DNA from: Kitasatospora phosalacinea | GTDB taxonomy: Bacteria > Actinomycetota > Actinomycetes > Streptomycetales > Streptomycetaceae | Assembly (NCBI RefSeq): GCF_030268885.1 | Contig: NZ_BSSA01000026.1 | Location: 1-64,000 of the forward strand | Reading direction: 5' to 3' | Length of the DNA: 64,000 nucleotides | In this document: in pieces, positions 62,608 through 64,000 of the stretch | Position numbering within the stretch: position 1 is the stretch's first letter | Layout of the letters: each line of letters opens with the position of its first letter | Notes under the pieces: generated by a model | Seen by the model: only the letters and a program-made list of their open reading frames with translations | Told to the model about the DNA's origin: nothing | Databases searched by the model: none | Program-made: the position numbers and the translations under genes

Positions 62608-64000
62608 GTGACAGCAACCGCGGGTGGAAGGCTCGGACCCCAAACCTCAGTTGCAGTAGCACGATCTGACGATTCCTCACCAGCGGCGGCGCTCAGCCGC
62701 GCCACCGCACACCTGCTGTCACTCCAGCACGCCGACGGCTGGTGGAAGGGCGACCTGGAGACCAACGTCACCATGGACGCCGAAGACCTGCTGCTCAGGG
62801 AGTTCCTGGGCATCCGCACCGAGGAGCAGACCCGGGCCACCGCGGCCTGGATCCGCTCCCGGCAGCGGGAGGACGGCACCTGGGCCACCTTCCACGGCGG
62901 CCCGCCCGAGCTCTCCACCACCGTCGAGGCGTACGTGGCCCTCCGGCTCGCCGGGGACACCGCGGACGCCCCGCACATGCGGGCCGCCGCCGCGTTCGTC
63001 CGCGAGCGCGGCGGCATCGCCGCGAGCCGGGTGTTCACCCGGATCTGGCTCGCCCTGTTCGGCTGGTGGCCCTGGGAGCAGCTCCCCGAGCTGCCGCCCG
63101 AGGTGCTGTTCCTGCCCACCTGGGCGCCGCTGAACATCTACTCCTTCGGCCAGTGGGCCCGGCAGACCATCGTCCCGCTCACCGTGGTCTCCGCGCACCG
63201 CCCGGTCCGCCCCGCCCCGTTCGGCCTCGCCGAACTGCACACCGACCCGGCGAACCCGTACCCGCGGCGGCCGCTCGCCCCGCCGCACACCTGGGACGGC
63301 CTGTTCCAGCGGCTCGACCAGCTGATGCACCGCTACCACCGGCACGCCATCAAGCCGCTGCGCCGTCTGGCCCTGCGGCAGGCCGCCGCCTGGATCGTCG
63401 AACGGCAGGAGGCCGACGGCTGCTGGGGCGGCATCCAGCCGCCCGCCGTCTACTCGCTGATCGCGCTGCGGTTGCTCGGCTACCGGCTCGACCACCCCGT
63501 GATGAAGGCCGGACTCGCCGCCTTCGACTCCTTCACCGTCCACACCGAGGACGGCAAGCGCTGGCTGGAGGCCTGCCAGTCCCCGGTCTGGGACACCTGC
63601 CTGGCCGCCATCGCGCTGCGCGACGCCGGACTGCCCGGCGACCACCCGGCCCTGGTCCGGGCCGCCGACTGGATGCTCGGCGAGGAGGTCACCACCCGCG
63701 GCGACTGGGCCGTCAAGCGCCCCCGGCTGGCCCCCGGCGGCTGGGCCTTCGAGTTCGAGAACGACACCTACCCGGACGTCGACGACACCGCCGAGGTGGT
63801 CCTCGCGCTGCGCCGGATCGACCACCCCGACCGCGAGCGGCTGGAGGGGGCGGTCGAGCGGGCCGTCCGGTGGAACCTCGGCATGCAGTCCAAGGACGGC
63901 GCCTGGGGCGCGTTCGACGCCGACAACACCAGCAAGCTCCCCAACAAGCTGCCGTTCTGCGACTTCGGCGAGGTCATCGACCCGCCCTCGGCCGACGTCA
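62608..64000 (+). CDS. shc: Squalene-hopene cyclase, 5' part (cut by window end)
   Basis: 464 residues are visible and the frame runs off the window. The start GTG 62608 follows GAGAGGTGA; the first ~30 residues are a poorly conserved AT-richer stretch. The cyclase shows LQHADGWWKGDLETNVTMDAEDLL at the start, several QW-type repeats (GTWATFHGGPPELSTTVEAYVAL, GCWGGIQPPAVYSLIAL) and the protonating motif DVDDTAE (residues 390-396). It cyclises squalene to hopene or hopanol. The C-terminal half lies outside. Confidence 0.95.
   Translation, partial: MTATAGGRLGPQTSVAVARSDDSSPAAALSRATAHLLSLQHADGWWKGDLETNVTMDAEDLLLREFLGIRTEEQTRATAAWIRSRQREDGTWATFHGGPPELSTTVEAYVALRLAGDTADAPHMRAAAAFVRERGGIAASRVFTRIWLALFGWWPWEQLPELPPEVLFLPTWAPLNIYSFGQWARQTIVPLTVVSAHRPVRPAPFGLAELHTDPANPYPRRPLAPPHTWDGLFQRLDQLMHRYHRHAIKPLRRLALRQAAAWIVERQEADGCWGGIQPPAVYSLIALRLLGYRLDHPVMKAGLAAFDSFTVHTEDGKRWLEACQSPVWDTCLAAIALRDAGLPGDHPALVRAADWMLGEEVTTRGDWAVKRPRLAPGGWAFEFENDTYPDVDDTAEVVLALRRIDHPDRERLEGAVERAVRWNLGMQSKDGAWGAFDADNTSKLPNKLPFCDFGEVIDPPSADV

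Overview
The window is very GC-rich DNA from an actinomycete, almost certainly Streptomycetaceae (Streptomyces or Kitasatospora). The evidence is strong third-position GC bias, many GTG starts, 4-bp ATGA/GTGA translational couplings, a DmdR/IdeR-type iron box, and gene blocks typical of the family: srsABC-like phenolic lipid genes, furA-katG, idi, and a hopanoid operon. I recognise no insertion sequence, integrase, CRISPR array or rRNA. There is one tRNA (Leu, GAG).

Layout. 0.1-0.9 kb: an iron-box-controlled DUF2470 gene with an apparent frameshift. 0.9-6.5 kb: a TetR regulator, an SDR-SDR-quinone oxidoreductase operon, and a convergent kinase/acyl-CoA dehydrogenase pair (a split ACAD10/11-like system). 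The two operons carry the same 16-bp palindrome upstream and so look like one lipid-catabolism regulon. 6.6-10.3 kb: a lipoprotein/membrane protein pair and a DrrAB-like ABC exporter. 10.4-18 kb: a P450, srsABC-like type III PKS genes, a membrane Ser/Thr kinase with reversed domain order, and a UbiA prenyltransferase. 18-25 kb: a lipoprotein, an SDR, a stand-alone hemC, an MFS pump with a divergent ArsR-type regulator, and a GH13 glucosidase. 25.0-26.7 kb: a 24-codon leader peptide of the RRHVD...C type with hairpins ahead of a secreted protein.

26.8-41.7 kb is the most interesting region: a long, tightly coupled run of biosynthetic genes. It encodes an amino acid N-hydroxylase, a methionyl-tRNA-synthetase-like enzyme and a glycine-oxidase-like flavoprotein, which is the gene set of the hydrazinoacetic-acid (N-N bond) pathways. 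These are followed by an MFS exporter, two ATP-grasp ligases, two paralogous acyl-CoA-dehydrogenase-fold flavoproteins, a B12-binding radical SAM enzyme, a LuxR-type regulator, a stand-alone cupin, a small lipocalin-like protein and a BBE-type FAD oxidase. In described hydrazine synthetases the cupin and MetRS-like parts are fused; here they are separate genes about 10 kb apart. I infer an N-N-containing, probably peptide-like, natural product that I cannot name.

41.8-50.5 kb: a dimethylargininase-like hydrolase, divergent katG and furA, a DHA2 drug exporter with a MerR regulator, a three-gene WXG/toxin/immunity-like cassette, and tRNA-Leu. 50.9-58 kb: an anti-sigma-type ATPase, idi, and an operon for a CDP-alcohol-based cell-surface glycopolymer (cytidylyltransferase, glycerol-1-phosphate dehydrogenase-like enzyme, CDP-alcohol transferase, GT2, Wzm/Wzt-type ABC exporter). 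58.1-64 kb: hopanoid genes hpnC, hpnD, hpnE, a polyprenyl diphosphate synthase, and squalene-hopene cyclase cut by the window end.
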